NCBI GenBank assembly: GCA_910584575.1
Contig: CAJUBG010000080.1
Span: forward strand, 1-11,409
From: an uncultured Dorea sp.
GTDB taxonomy: Bacteria > Bacillota > Clostridia > Lachnospirales > Lachnospiraceae
Direction of reading: 5' to 3'
Length of the DNA: 11,409 nucleotides
The position numbers and the translations under genes were made by a program. Shown here piece by piece: positions 1 through 6,471 of this stretch; positions within the stretch are counted from its first letter, which is position 1; each line of letters opens with the position of its first letter. The notes beneath the pieces are model-generated. The model made no database searches. It was not told the origin of the DNA and saw only the letters and a program-made list of their open reading frames with translations.

Positions 1-23
1 CCTAAATTACTCCAAATACTCAT
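1..23 (-). CDS. Start of next V-ATPase operon gene (partial, probably subunit K)
   Basis: An ATG at 23-21 overlaps the TGA stop of subunit I (ATGA overlap), and seven codons (MSIWSNL) are visible before the window ends. A strong AAGGAGG ribosome site lies on the minus strand about ten bases upstream (positions 40-34), inside the end of the subunit I gene, which supports a real, translationally coupled start. In clostridial V-type ATPase operons the proteolipid subunit K usually follows subunit I, so K is the natural guess, but the visible residues are too few to confirm it. Confidence 0.6.
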
Positions 24-2041
24 GATAAAGTTTCCTCCTTAATATCTACATATTTTGTATCTGATTTGAATGGTTCAAATGGTTTTCCGCCGCCTTCATA
101 GAATTTACCAAAGAATTCTACAAACTGCAAACGGTTCGTGTGTACATACGCACCAAGCAGGTTGATTGCCAGGTTCAGCACATGTCCAACGATAAATACG
201 GCGATGAACCCAATCACACCTACGATTCCTTTACCAAACATACTTCCCATCTGGTTTACTACGGATGCGATAACTCCCGTAGCAAGACCGAGCGCCAGCA
301 GACGTGAGTAAGAGAGCACGTCGCTTAGCCATCCTGTAATATTATAAATATCATACGCGCCAAGAGCAATCCGAAGCGCCGGATTCTTACTCTCACGTCC
401 GGACATCAAAAGCAGTCCTACCGCGCCGCCGATTGCAAGCACCTTTGCAAGCATATTCAAGAACGGCGGGAATACAATCTTCGCCTGCGCAATGGATGCA
501 AAGATATCTGACGGGATTAACAGTAAGAGCAGTCCAATCAGAAATGCAAACCACAGGACAACGTCGCAGAAGAAATCCAACACTTTACCGTCCTTAAGCT
601 CCATATATCCCTTGATTCCAAGTCCCACGAACAGGTGGACAACTCCAAACGCCAAAGAATATACAAGAAGACGCATCGGGTCATTCAGCGGAATAAACCA
701 CAACGCCGGTACGGTGACCGTCTTGCCGAAGAATACTCCTGACACGATATCTACAACATTTCCAAAGTATCCGCCGAATAAGATTCCCCATACCAGTGTA
801 GATACACCGCAGTACATGAACATCTTCATCGACTTCCTAAGCCCCGCCTCCATACGCGGGAACTTCTTCAATACCACAAAACATGCAATCGCTATGATTG
901 CGCCGTAAGCGGCATCTGATAACATCATACCAAAGAAGAATACATAGAAAAACGACATAATCGTCGTCGGGTCAAACTCTCCCTTGTGAGGCAGTCCGTA
1001 GGAACCAAGCACACCCTCCACGCTTGACGAAAACCCATTGTTCTCAAGGATTACCGGCGGCTCCTCATCCTCCTTCAACTCCTCTACGTCGATCACACAG
1101 TCAAAAGACTCCCCGATTGCCTTCTGTACTGCGGGTACAGCCTTCGCTGCGGCATATCCGCTGATTACGAAGGTTCTCTGTGACTGCGGAAGCGTTCCAA
1201 GGACTTCGTATTTGTCTGCCCTCATACGGAAATAATCTCCAACAATCTTCAAGTCTTCCCTTGCAGCCGAATATCCCTTAATTTCTTCCTCAATCTTTGT
1301 AATCTCACTATTCAGTTCTTTGATTTTTGCCTCCAGATTCTCCTTCTTCACAGAAGGAATCTTACCTGTCACTTGTGAAGGTCTGGCAAAACCTCCTGAC
1401 CTCAAGGCATCTTCAACTTTCGTTTCTTCCTCCCTAAGACAAAAAACGCTCAGATAGGCCGCGTCCTTATCGCTGTTGATGATCTTCACATCAATAGCCT
1501 CTACCTGGGGTTCCCGCTTTGCAATCAGTCCGTATACGGACTCAAGCGTTGTCTCTCCCGGCATTGTCCCTAACAACATTGACACTTTGTCTGTGCCCTT
1601 AAAGTTCATCGGCACATCCAATGCAAGCCATGGACGAAGCGACTCAATCTGATTCTCCAGTTTTAGAATATTTGCCTTGTTCTCAGCTATCTCTTTGTTC
1701 AACGATACAAGCCTGTTTGCCTTCGAGATTAATTCACCCTTGCCGTCGGCGATTTCGTCGAACTTCTTCTTGTCAACCAGCTTCTTGCCTTCTAAGCTTG
1801 CCAGCATAGAGCGCTTCTCCGGCGCGTATGCATCCAGCACAGCCAAAGCCTGTTCGGAAACCTGCGCCTGCTTCTCGAAGCTCTGTCTGGCGCCTACGGT
1901 ATCCATCTTCTCGAAGCCGTCTTCATCTTCGGCAATCTGGTTCATCTCAATTACACCCATGGACTGGATCTTCTCTAAGATAGCCTTACGGTCTTTTTTC
2001 AGCGCGCAGATACTAATTCTTTGCATCTGCAATACAGCCAT
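20..2041 (-). CDS. ntpI: V-type ATP synthase/ATPase subunit I
   Basis: This is the large membrane subunit (a-subunit homologue) of the rotary V/A-type ATPase. It forms the stator half-channels for H+ or Na+ beside the proteolipid ring. The protein has 673 residues, normal for the bacterial family. Residues 1 to about 340 are the cytosolic arm with coiled-coil stretches (about 105-135 and 235-265). Residues about 355 to 640 carry several membrane helices, starting with the family block around TTIMSFFYVFFFGMMLSDAA. The segment SYSRLLALGLATG (577-589) includes the conserved channel arginine, R580 here; the tail YVHTNRLQFVEFFGKFYEGG is also characteristic. I chose the ATG at 2041, nine bases after AGGAGG; an in-frame GTG at 2047 lies too close to that site. 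It follows the stalk subunit by 50 bases and overlaps the next gene, so all are one operon. Ion specificity cannot be read from this subunit alone. Confidence 0.95.
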   Translation of the reverse strand: MAVLQMQRISICALKKDRKAILEKIQSMGVIEMNQIAEDEDGFEKMDTVGARQSFEKQAQVSEQALAVLDAYAPEKRSMLASLEGKKLVDKKKFDEIADGKGELISKANRLVSLNKEIAENKANILKLENQIESLRPWLALDVPMNFKGTDKVSMLLGTMPGETTLESVYGLIAKREPQVEAIDVKIINSDKDAAYLSVFCLREEETKVEDALRSGGFARPSQVTGKIPSVKKENLEAKIKELNSEITKIEEEIKGYSAAREDLKIVGDYFRMRADKYEVLGTLPQSQRTFVISGYAAAKAVPAVQKAIGESFDCVIDVEELKEDEEPPVILENNGFSSSVEGVLGSYGLPHKGEFDPTTIMSFFYVFFFGMMLSDAAYGAIIAIACFVVLKKFPRMEAGLRKSMKMFMYCGVSTLVWGILFGGYFGNVVDIVSGVFFGKTVTVPALWFIPLNDPMRLLVYSLAFGVVHLFVGLGIKGYMELKDGKVLDFFCDVVLWFAFLIGLLLLLIPSDIFASIAQAKIVFPPFLNMLAKVLAIGGAVGLLLMSGRESKNPALRIALGAYDIYNITGWLSDVLSYSRLLALGLATGVIASVVNQMGSMFGKGIVGVIGFIAVFIVGHVLNLAINLLGAYVHTNRLQFVEFFGKFYEGGGKPFEPFKSDTKYVDIKEETLS

Positions 2042-2091
2042 AGCCACATCCCTCCTTTACTGTAATTCTCTTGTGTGTCTGGCCGTGAAAA

Positions 2092-2400
2092 CTATACCAG
2101 CGCATCAATGACTGCTGATACCACTTCAGACTCTTTCGCCAGCGCATCCCGCTTCAATGTCGCAATCTCTTTCTCTACGCTGTCCATTGCCTCCTGCTCT
2201 GACTTTCTTCCGGCTTCTTTCGCCGCTTCAAGGGCCGCTGCCGCTTCAGACTTCGCTTCTGCCTCGGCTCGCCCCACCATCTCGGCAGCTTCGGCTTTAG
2301 CCTTCTCAAGGATCTCGGTACATGCCGCATCTGCTTTTTTTATCATTCCTTCTGCCTCATTCTCCGTCTCCTTGATGGTCCTAATGGTTTCTTCTACCAT
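2092..2400 (-). CDS. V-type ATPase peripheral-stalk subunit (H/G-like coiled coil)
   Basis: A 102-residue, almost wholly helical protein rich in Ala, Glu and Lys with heptad-like spacing from about residue 5 to 90 and no membrane segment. This matches the small stalk subunit called H (AhaH) or NtpF/G in V/A-type ATPases, which pairs with subunit E to hold the catalytic head against subunit I. Such proteins are low in sequence identity, so the call leans on length, composition and position directly upstream of subunit I. The ATG at 2400 follows a GAGAGGTGG ribosome site with normal spacing. It appears to be the first gene of the operon: 193 bases of AT-rich non-coding DNA separate it from trmL. 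Confidence 0.88.
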   Translation of the reverse strand: MVEETIRTIKETENEAEGMIKKADAACTEILEKAKAEAAEMVGRAEAEAKSEAAAALEAAKEAGRKSEQEAMDSVEKEIATLKRDALAKESEVVSAVIDALV

Positions 2401-2427
2401 CTGTTCACCACCTCTCCCTAAATCCTT

Positions 2428-2448
2428 ACTAGTTATACTGTCACTAGT
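2428..2448. promoter_or_regulatory. ACTAGT inverted repeat upstream of the V-ATPase operon
   Basis: Two copies of the self-complementary hexamer ACTAGT at 2428-2433 and 2443-2448 are separated by nine bases. They lie 28-48 bases upstream of the first ATPase gene, between the putative promoter and the ribosome site. The arrangement could be an operator or a leader hairpin; the sequence does not decide which, and a chance occurrence in AT-rich DNA is possible. Confidence 0.3.
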
Positions 2449-2473
2449 TTAAATATTATTATCATAAAAAATT

Positions 2474-2502
2474 ATAATATAATATTTCCCAAAAGTCCAC
2501 AA
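2474..2502 (-). promoter_or_regulatory. Putative promoter of the V-ATPase operon
   Basis: On the minus strand a TTGTGG (2502-2497) is followed after 17 bases by TATTAT (2479-2474), with a perfect TATAAT three bases further on (2476-2471). The stretch 2449-2593 is very AT-rich and holds no gene. The exact hexamers are uncertain because several TATA-like boxes overlap here. Confidence 0.35.
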
Positions 2503-2593
2503 TATTATGGCTTTTTCTGGTCATTTTTCCATATATAGCCCATAAAAGAAAAATAATTTATCTATTTTCTAACAATAGTACCCTAATTGACTG

Positions 2594-3088
2594 TCAATCC
2601 CACGACAGCTCGTGAAGCTGTCCTGAAAGCCCCATCCCCGCAAATCCATTCTGCCTGAGCGCCTCGTACAGTACGATTGCCACAGAATTGCCAAGGTTCA
2701 GGGAACGGATGTCCCCGAACATGGGTATGCGCACACATTCCTCTTTATGATTTACCAAAATTTCCTCCGGTATTCCTGCGCTTTCCTTTCCGAACATGAT
2801 ATAACAGTCCGGCTCATACCGAACCTCTGTGTAGACCTTAGGCGCTTTTGTGGTGGCCATATAAATCCTTGCCCCCAGGTTGCGCTCAAGAAAATCTTCA
2901 TAATTAATATATGTAGTCACGTCCAGTTTATCCCAATAATCCATTCCGGCACGCTTCAAGTTCTTTTCATTGAGCCGGAATCCCAGCGGCTCAATCAAGT
3001 GCAGCCGCGCACCCGCAGCCACACAAGTCCGTCCGATATTTCCAGTATTTGCCGGAATCTCCGGCTCATGCAATACGATATTCAGCAT
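2594..3088 (-). CDS. trmL: tRNA (cytidine/uridine-34 2'-O)-methyltransferase, TrmL family
   Basis: A SPOUT-fold methyltransferase that uses S-adenosylmethionine to methylate the ribose 2'-OH of the wobble nucleotide in certain tRNA-Leu species. The 164-residue length is that of a minimal TrmL. Family motifs are visible in order: NIVLHEPEIPANTGNIGRTC (3-22), FGKESAGIPEEIL (99-111), and IPMFGDIRSLNLGNSVAIVL (121-140), the last forming the trefoil-knot SAM site. The usual SLNLSNS reads SLNLGNS here. The ATG at 3088 is preceded by GAGAGG. It lies 33 bases after the aminotransferase stop and is the last gene of the cluster. No convincing terminator hairpin follows it. Confidence 0.95.
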   Translation of the reverse strand: MLNIVLHEPEIPANTGNIGRTCVAAGARLHLIEPLGFRLNEKNLKRAGMDYWDKLDVTTYINYEDFLERNLGARIYMATTKAPKVYTEVRYEPDCYIMFGKESAGIPEEILVNHKEECVRIPMFGDIRSLNLGNSVAIVLYEALRQNGFAGMGLSGQLHELSWD

Positions 3089-3121
3089 ATCTACCTCTCA
3101 ATCCTCAGGCGTCAAAAAGCG

Positions 3122-4291
3122 CTATCTCTGTGCCCTCAGCCTTTCAACAAACCTGCCTAACCGGTTGATTGCTTCCCGCAGGTCATCCAGGGAATAGGCA
3201 TAGGACACCCTGAGGAACCCTTCCCCGCACGCCCCAAACGCAGTTCCCGGCACAGCGGCTACCTTCTCCTCATCCAGAAGCCTTGTAGCAAATTCTTCCG
3301 ACGTCATGCCAAATTCTTTGATACAAGGGAATACATAAAACGCCCCAAACGGCTCGAAGCAGTCTAGCTTCATCTTCTTAAACTCATGAAGCAGAAACCG
3401 CCTTCTCTGATTGTACGCGCCGCGCATCTCCTGGACCTCGTCCTCGCAGTTCCTAAGTCCCTCGATTGCCGCATACTGGCTGTTCGTCGGCGCGCACATG
3501 ATTGCGAACTGATGTATCTTGAGCATCTGCTCTGCAATCGGCTTCTGTGCGCAGATATACCCCAGTCTCCATCCCGTCATGGCAAATGCCTTGGAGAAGC
3601 CATTGATTACCAGAGTCCGGTCTCTCATCTCCGGCAGGGATGCGATAGACACGTGGTCATACTTATAAGTCAGCTCTGAATAAATCTCATCCGACAGCAC
3701 ATACAGGTCGTGCTTCTTCACCACCTCTGCAATCGGCTCTAAATCCTCCTTTGTCATAATGGCGCCAGTCGGATTGTTGGGGAACGGCAGTACAAGGAGT
3801 TTTGTTTTTGGCGTAATTGCCGCCTCCAACTCCTCTGCCGTCAGCTTGAACTCATTTTCCTGCTTAAGCGGAATAACCACCGGAACTCCATTTGCCAGGA
3901 TAGCGCATGGGAGATAGGAAACATAACACGGCTGCGGAATCAGCACCTCGTCCCCTGGATCCAGCATGGCTCTAAACGCAATGTCTATTCCTTCGCTTCC
4001 CCCTACCGTCACAATAATCTCGCTTGCCGGATCATAGCTGACTTGAATCTTCCGCTGTAAATATTTGCTGATTTCTACCTTCAACTCCTTAAGTCCCGCA
4101 TTGGAAGTATAGAAAGTCCTTCCCCTCTCAAGGGAATAGATTCCCTCCTCCCGAATCCTCCAGGGCGTGTCAAAATCCGGCTCGCCGACGCCAAGGGAGA
4201 TAGCGTCCGGCATCTCACTCACCATGTCGAAAAACTTACGGATTCCTGACGGTTCAATTTCTACGATTTTTTTAGATAATGGGTCTCTCAT
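3122..4291 (-). CDS. Pyridoxal-phosphate aminotransferase, class I/II (aspartate aminotransferase-like)
   Basis: A fold-type I PLP aminotransferase of 389 residues, full length for the family. Visible signatures are the N-terminal ISLGVGEPDFDTP substrate strip (31-43), NNPTG (172-176), the cofactor-contacting D201 in LSDEIYSELTY, the Schiff-base lysine K234 in GFSKAFAMTGWRLGY, and the carboxylate-binding R361 in LRVSYA. It belongs to the AspC/PatA/AraT-like branch, whose members act on aspartate, aromatic or other amino acids; the substrate cannot be assigned from sequence. Its ATG shares one base with the TAA stop of the upstream Lrp/AsnC gene (TAATG), implying translational coupling. That pairing suggests the regulator senses an amino acid made or consumed by this enzyme, which is an inference. 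Confidence 0.93.
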   Translation of the reverse strand: MRDPLSKKIVEIEPSGIRKFFDMVSEMPDAISLGVGEPDFDTPWRIREEGIYSLERGRTFYTSNAGLKELKVEISKYLQRKIQVSYDPASEIIVTVGGSEGIDIAFRAMLDPGDEVLIPQPCYVSYLPCAILANGVPVVIPLKQENEFKLTAEELEAAITPKTKLLVLPFPNNPTGAIMTKEDLEPIAEVVKKHDLYVLSDEIYSELTYKYDHVSIASLPEMRDRTLVINGFSKAFAMTGWRLGYICAQKPIAEQMLKIHQFAIMCAPTNSQYAAIEGLRNCEDEVQEMRGAYNQRRRFLLHEFKKMKLDCFEPFGAFYVFPCIKEFGMTSEEFATRLLDEEKVAAVPGTAFGACGEGFLRVSYAYSLDDLREAINRLGRFVERLRAQR

Positions 4292-4782
4292 TATGGCGTC
4301 ACAGGCATCCTTTCTGATTTATTCTTGTGGAACATCAGTGTTCCGTGGTCTTTGTATTTCTTTAATATGAAATGAGTAGTCGTACTGATTACATCCTCAA
4401 TAGGAGACAGCTTGCCTGACACGAACCGCGAAACCTCCATCAGCGTCTTGCCCTCCACAGTCACAATCAGGTCGTAGCCTCCGGATGTAAGGTATACTGC
4501 CGTCACCTCAGGATAATTGCAGATTCTCTCTGCCGTCTTGTCAAACCCCTTGTCCCGCTGAGGCTTAACGCTGACCTCAATCAGTGCGTTGACACGTTCC
4601 TCCCCTGCTTTATCCCAGTCAATCAGCGTGTGATACCCACAGATAATCTTCTCCTTCTCCATCTGCGCGATTTCGTTCGCAATCGCCGCCTCGTCGGAAT
4701 CCAGAAGAACCGCCAGTTCCCCAAGGTTGGCTCTGCTGTTTTTTTCCAGATATTTTAATATCTGCTTTCTCATGTCCTCCAT
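4291..4782 (-). CDS. Lrp/AsnC family transcriptional regulator
   Basis: A 163-residue protein with an N-terminal winged helix-turn-helix (about residues 4-55, RKQILKYLEKNSRANLGELA) and a C-terminal RAM/AsnC ligand-binding domain (about 64-145). The latter includes the glycine turn TSGGYDLIVTVEG (99-111), where amino-acid effectors bind in this family. The ATG at 4782 is chosen because GGAGG lies six bases upstream; the next in-frame ATG at 4773 would be only two bases from its own GGAGG. It sits 16 bases after the PurM-like gene and overlaps the aminotransferase start by one base. It probably controls this operon in response to an amino acid. The wing and HTH are somewhat divergent from classical Lrp. 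Confidence 0.92.
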   Translation of the reverse strand: MEDMRKQILKYLEKNSRANLGELAVLLDSDEAAIANEIAQMEKEKIICGYHTLIDWDKAGEERVNALIEVSVKPQRDKGFDKTAERICNYPEVTAVYLTSGGYDLIVTVEGKTLMEVSRFVSGKLSPIEDVISTTTHFILKKYKDHGTLMFHKNKSERMPVTP

Positions 4783-4798
4783 ACTTTACCTCCATTTT

Positions 4799-5680
4799 CT
4801 ACAAAAATATTTTATATATCTCATCTGGCGCGGGGCGGTCAAGATACCGCACATCTTCGCCATTATGGATAATTTTGTCATTTCCCGCCGTCAAACGCCC
4901 AATGACCGACGCCTGAAGCTGGTTCTCACACAGCGCGTCCGCCAATACCTTCCCATCGGCAGCCGCCATTAAAAAACTGCCCGCCGACGTCAGTTGATAG
5001 GGATTCAGCCTGTACTGCTCGCAGACTTCTATGGTTTCCTGCAAAACGGACATCCGTTTCATGTCCAAATCAAGCCCACAGTCCGTCTCCTTCGCCAAAT
5101 CCCACAGCGCGGCGAGAATCCCCCCTTCGGCAATCTGGCGAATGGATACGACTCCCATGCGTCTTGCAATCTCCAATTCCTTTCCGGCAAATAATTCCTT
5201 CCTCCAGGATTGTATCTGTCTGATAAACACCGGCGCAAACCGTTGTCTAAGCTCATCTCCCTTTTCATCGGCAATGCGCAGCATACCTTCCACACCAAGC
5301 CATTTCACAAGGACAAGCTCATCGCCTGGACCGCCTCTTAGCTCTCTCCCTTGCATTACCCTATTTCCGGTGTCAAGTCCCATAGCGGTTATCTGTACAA
5401 CCGGCAGTCCGAATAGCGGATTACGGCGGATTACGGCTTTCTGCTTCTCAATCCCTCTCTCTTGGCAAACCTTACAAAACGTCTTCTCCAAGGCGTATGC
5501 CCCTGAAGAAGCTGCGCCAGTCGGAAACAAAATCTGCGCCTCTGCCGCAATACACACGGCTTCTTTTACTGCCAATGCATTGACAGCAGCAGCCAGTGCA
5601 TATGTACAGATATCCTTTGACCAACCGCAGGCAAAGCTACTCTCGCTCAAAGCCCGTCCCGCTTCTGTCTTTATCTCCAT
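4799..5680 (-). CDS. AIR synthase-related (PurM/HypE-like) protein, function unknown
   Basis: A 293-residue protein resembling the PurM/HypE/ThiL/SelD superfamily, whose members bind ATP at a dimer interface. The resemblance is best in the C-terminal half: a GGILAALWDLA segment (186-196), then a long helix-rich stretch with YRLNPYQLTSAGSFLMAA (223-240) and IGRLTAGND (260-268), which matches the AIRS C-terminal pattern of HypE. The middle segment GDELVLVKWLGVEGMLRIA (119-137) resembles the strand linking the two halves. I do not see the Asp-rich N-terminal nucleotide signature of true HypE or ThiL, and no hydrogenase or thiamine genes are nearby, so a catalytic role is unproven. The start is set by AGGAG six bases before the ATG. 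It follows the miniprotein by 27 bases and precedes the Lrp regulator by 16. Confidence 0.75.
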   Translation of the reverse strand: MEIKTEAGRALSESSFACGWSKDICTYALAAAVNALAVKEAVCIAAEAQILFPTGAASSGAYALEKTFCKVCQERGIEKQKAVIRRNPLFGLPVVQITAMGLDTGNRVMQGRELRGGPGDELVLVKWLGVEGMLRIADEKGDELRQRFAPVFIRQIQSWRKELFAGKELEIARRMGVVSIRQIAEGGILAALWDLAKETDCGLDLDMKRMSVLQETIEVCEQYRLNPYQLTSAGSFLMAAADGKVLADALCENQLQASVIGRLTAGNDKIIHNGEDVRYLDRPAPDEIYKIFL

Positions 5681-5707
5681 ACGATTCTCCTGTCAGCCTG
5701 GCCAGCC

Positions 5708-5812
5708 TTATCCCATCAGATAAGGGATAATTGTGGTAGCAACCATGGCTACAATGACCACCATAATTACAATGGCTATAATTCTTTTTGTTTTCTTATC
5801 ATTAAAATTCAT
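5708..5812 (-). CDS. 34-residue single-pass membrane miniprotein
   Basis: An ORF of 34 codons plus stop encodes MNFNDKKTKR followed by a hydrophobic stretch IIAIVIMVVIVAMVATTIIP and the tail YLMG. The basic N-terminus followed by about 20 apolar residues predicts one membrane helix, N-terminus inside. It has a ribosome site (GAAGGT, six bases before the ATG), lies 27 bases ahead of the PurM-like gene, and starts 40 bases downstream of the -10 box at 5857-5852, so it is well placed to be the first gene of the operon. No domain is recognised; similar short KKTKR-plus-helix proteins seem familiar from Clostridia, but that is memory, not a search. Confidence 0.72.
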   Translation of the reverse strand: MNFNDKKTKRIIAIVIMVVIVAMVATTIIPYLMG

Positions 5813-5851
5813 ATGCTTACCTTCTTTTTCTAATTTTTCGGCATTTTTTAT

Positions 5852-5880
5852 ATTTTATACTCTTTGGGGCGCTTTTGCAA
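5852..5880 (-). promoter_or_regulatory. Putative sigma-A promoter of the miniprotein-to-trmL operon
   Basis: Minus-strand TTGCAA (5880-5875) and TAAAAT (5857-5852) are separated by exactly 17 bases, and the miniprotein ATG lies 40 bases downstream of the -10 box. The -35 box matches TTGACA at 5 of 6 positions and the -10 box matches TATAAT at 5 of 6. It is back to back with the toxin-antitoxin promoter. Confidence 0.6.
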
Positions 5881-5898
5881 GTTATTCCACTCAAAGCG

Positions 5899-5927
5899 TT
5901 GCTAAATGTACATAATAATGCTATGAT
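5899..5927 (+). promoter_or_regulatory. Putative promoter of the toxin-antitoxin pair
   Basis: TTGCTA (5899-5904), a 17-base spacer and TATGAT (5922-5927) lie 30 bases upstream of the antitoxin ATG. A strong AAAGGAGG ribosome site follows at 5939-5946. The hexamer pair CGCTTT (about 5870-5875) and AAAGCG (5893-5898) forms an inverted repeat just upstream that could serve as an operator, though this is weak evidence. Confidence 0.5.
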
Positions 5928-5956
5928 AACGTATAAAGAAAGGAGGTTTTCAAAAA

Positions 5957-6130
5957 ATGCCTGTTATTAAACCTATTACTGATATAAACATTGAAGCTTA
6001 TGACGAATTAGTCAACGCGAACAAAATTGATCAAGCAATTTTTGACGCAAAACAGGAAGTAGCTAACGGCGCTGAACTACTAGACGCAAAAACCGCTTTG
6101 TTACAATTAAGGAGGAAACATTTTGGATAA
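5957..6130 (+). CDS. Type II antitoxin, Phd/YefM-like, apparently shortened
   Basis: A 57-residue protein just upstream of, and overlapping, a ParE/RelE-type toxin. It opens with MPVIKPITDI, the typical first strand of Phd/YefM antitoxins, and closes with NGAELLDAKTALLQLRRKHF, the typical toxin-contacting tail. Full-length relatives are about 80-95 residues and carry between these parts the segment that builds the DNA-binding fold (the PVFITKNGRG-like region). That middle is missing here, while the frame is intact. This suggests an internal in-frame deletion, leaving a protein that may still neutralise the toxin but repress its promoter poorly. The comparison rests on remembered family sequences. 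The ATG follows AAAGGAGG by ten bases. Confidence 0.75.
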   Translation: MPVIKPITDINIEAYDELVNANKIDQAIFDAKQEVANGAELLDAKTALLQLRRKHFG

Positions 6131-6425
6131 ATATACAGTTAAAATGTTTCCTCAAGCTTATCGTGATTTAGATAAAATTTATGAACATGCATTGGCAAAC
6201 AGTAATTATAATAATAATGCATTAAAATTGGCACAAAGACTCGAAGCTGCTATTCTTAGTCTGGAGGAACAGCCACATCGTGGGGCAGAACGAAAATATG
6301 GTTTTTATGCCTATAAAGGATACAGACAGTTATTTATCTCTGGCTATATCATTATCTACGAAGTCTTAGATGTCGAAAAAATAGTAGCAATACTTACGAT
6401 AAAATATAGCGGAAATGATTTTTAG
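6123..6425 (+). CDS. Type II toxin, RelE/ParE superfamily
   Basis: A 100-residue protein of normal length for the family. It has two N-terminal helices (YRDLDKIYEHAL, then ALKLAQRLEAAILSLEEQP), the conserved PHRGAERK turn (51-58), and the beta-sheet blocks YRQLFISGYIIIYEV (67-81) and ILTIKYSGNDF (90-100). Toxins of this superfamily inhibit either translation by mRNA cleavage or DNA gyrase; which applies is not evident. The start is a TTG at 6123, seven bases after AAGGAGG (6109-6115). It lies inside the end of the antitoxin gene, an eight-base overlap typical of coupled toxin-antitoxin pairs. The locus is visibly more AT-rich than the neighbouring operons, suggesting horizontal arrival. Confidence 0.9.
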   Translation: MDKYTVKMFPQAYRDLDKIYEHALANSNYNNNALKLAQRLEAAILSLEEQPHRGAERKYGFYAYKGYRQLFISGYIIIYEVLDVEKIVAILTIKYSGNDF

Positions 6426-6471
6426 CTCATACAGAAGGTGTTCCTCACCCGTTTCCTGCCTGTAACTGCAT

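Noticed and set aside
2092..2452. Long plus-strand Ala/Ser-rich frame (about 125 codons from 2075)
   Set aside because: It is the mirror of the Ala/Glu-rich coiled-coil stalk subunit; such composition routinely creates open shadow frames.
2549..2580. Possible terminator after trmL (minus-strand CTATT...AATAG followed by an AT run)
   Set aside because: The stem has only about five A/T-rich pairs, too weak to call a terminator.
5031..5723. A 230-codon open frame on the plus strand
   Set aside because: It is antisense to the PurM-like gene, with Ser/Pro-rich shadow composition, and I recognise no family in it.
5733..5915. A 60-codon plus-strand frame with hydrophobic sequence
   Set aside because: It is the complement of the miniprotein gene and its promoter; the repeated MATMTT start arises from GTN/ATN codons of the helix read backwards, and it lacks a ribosome site.
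6426..6471. Possible hairpin between the convergent toxin and radical SAM genes (GGTG-AGGAA-CACC)
   Set aside because: Only four strong pairs and no clear U-tract directly after it; not supported as a terminator.
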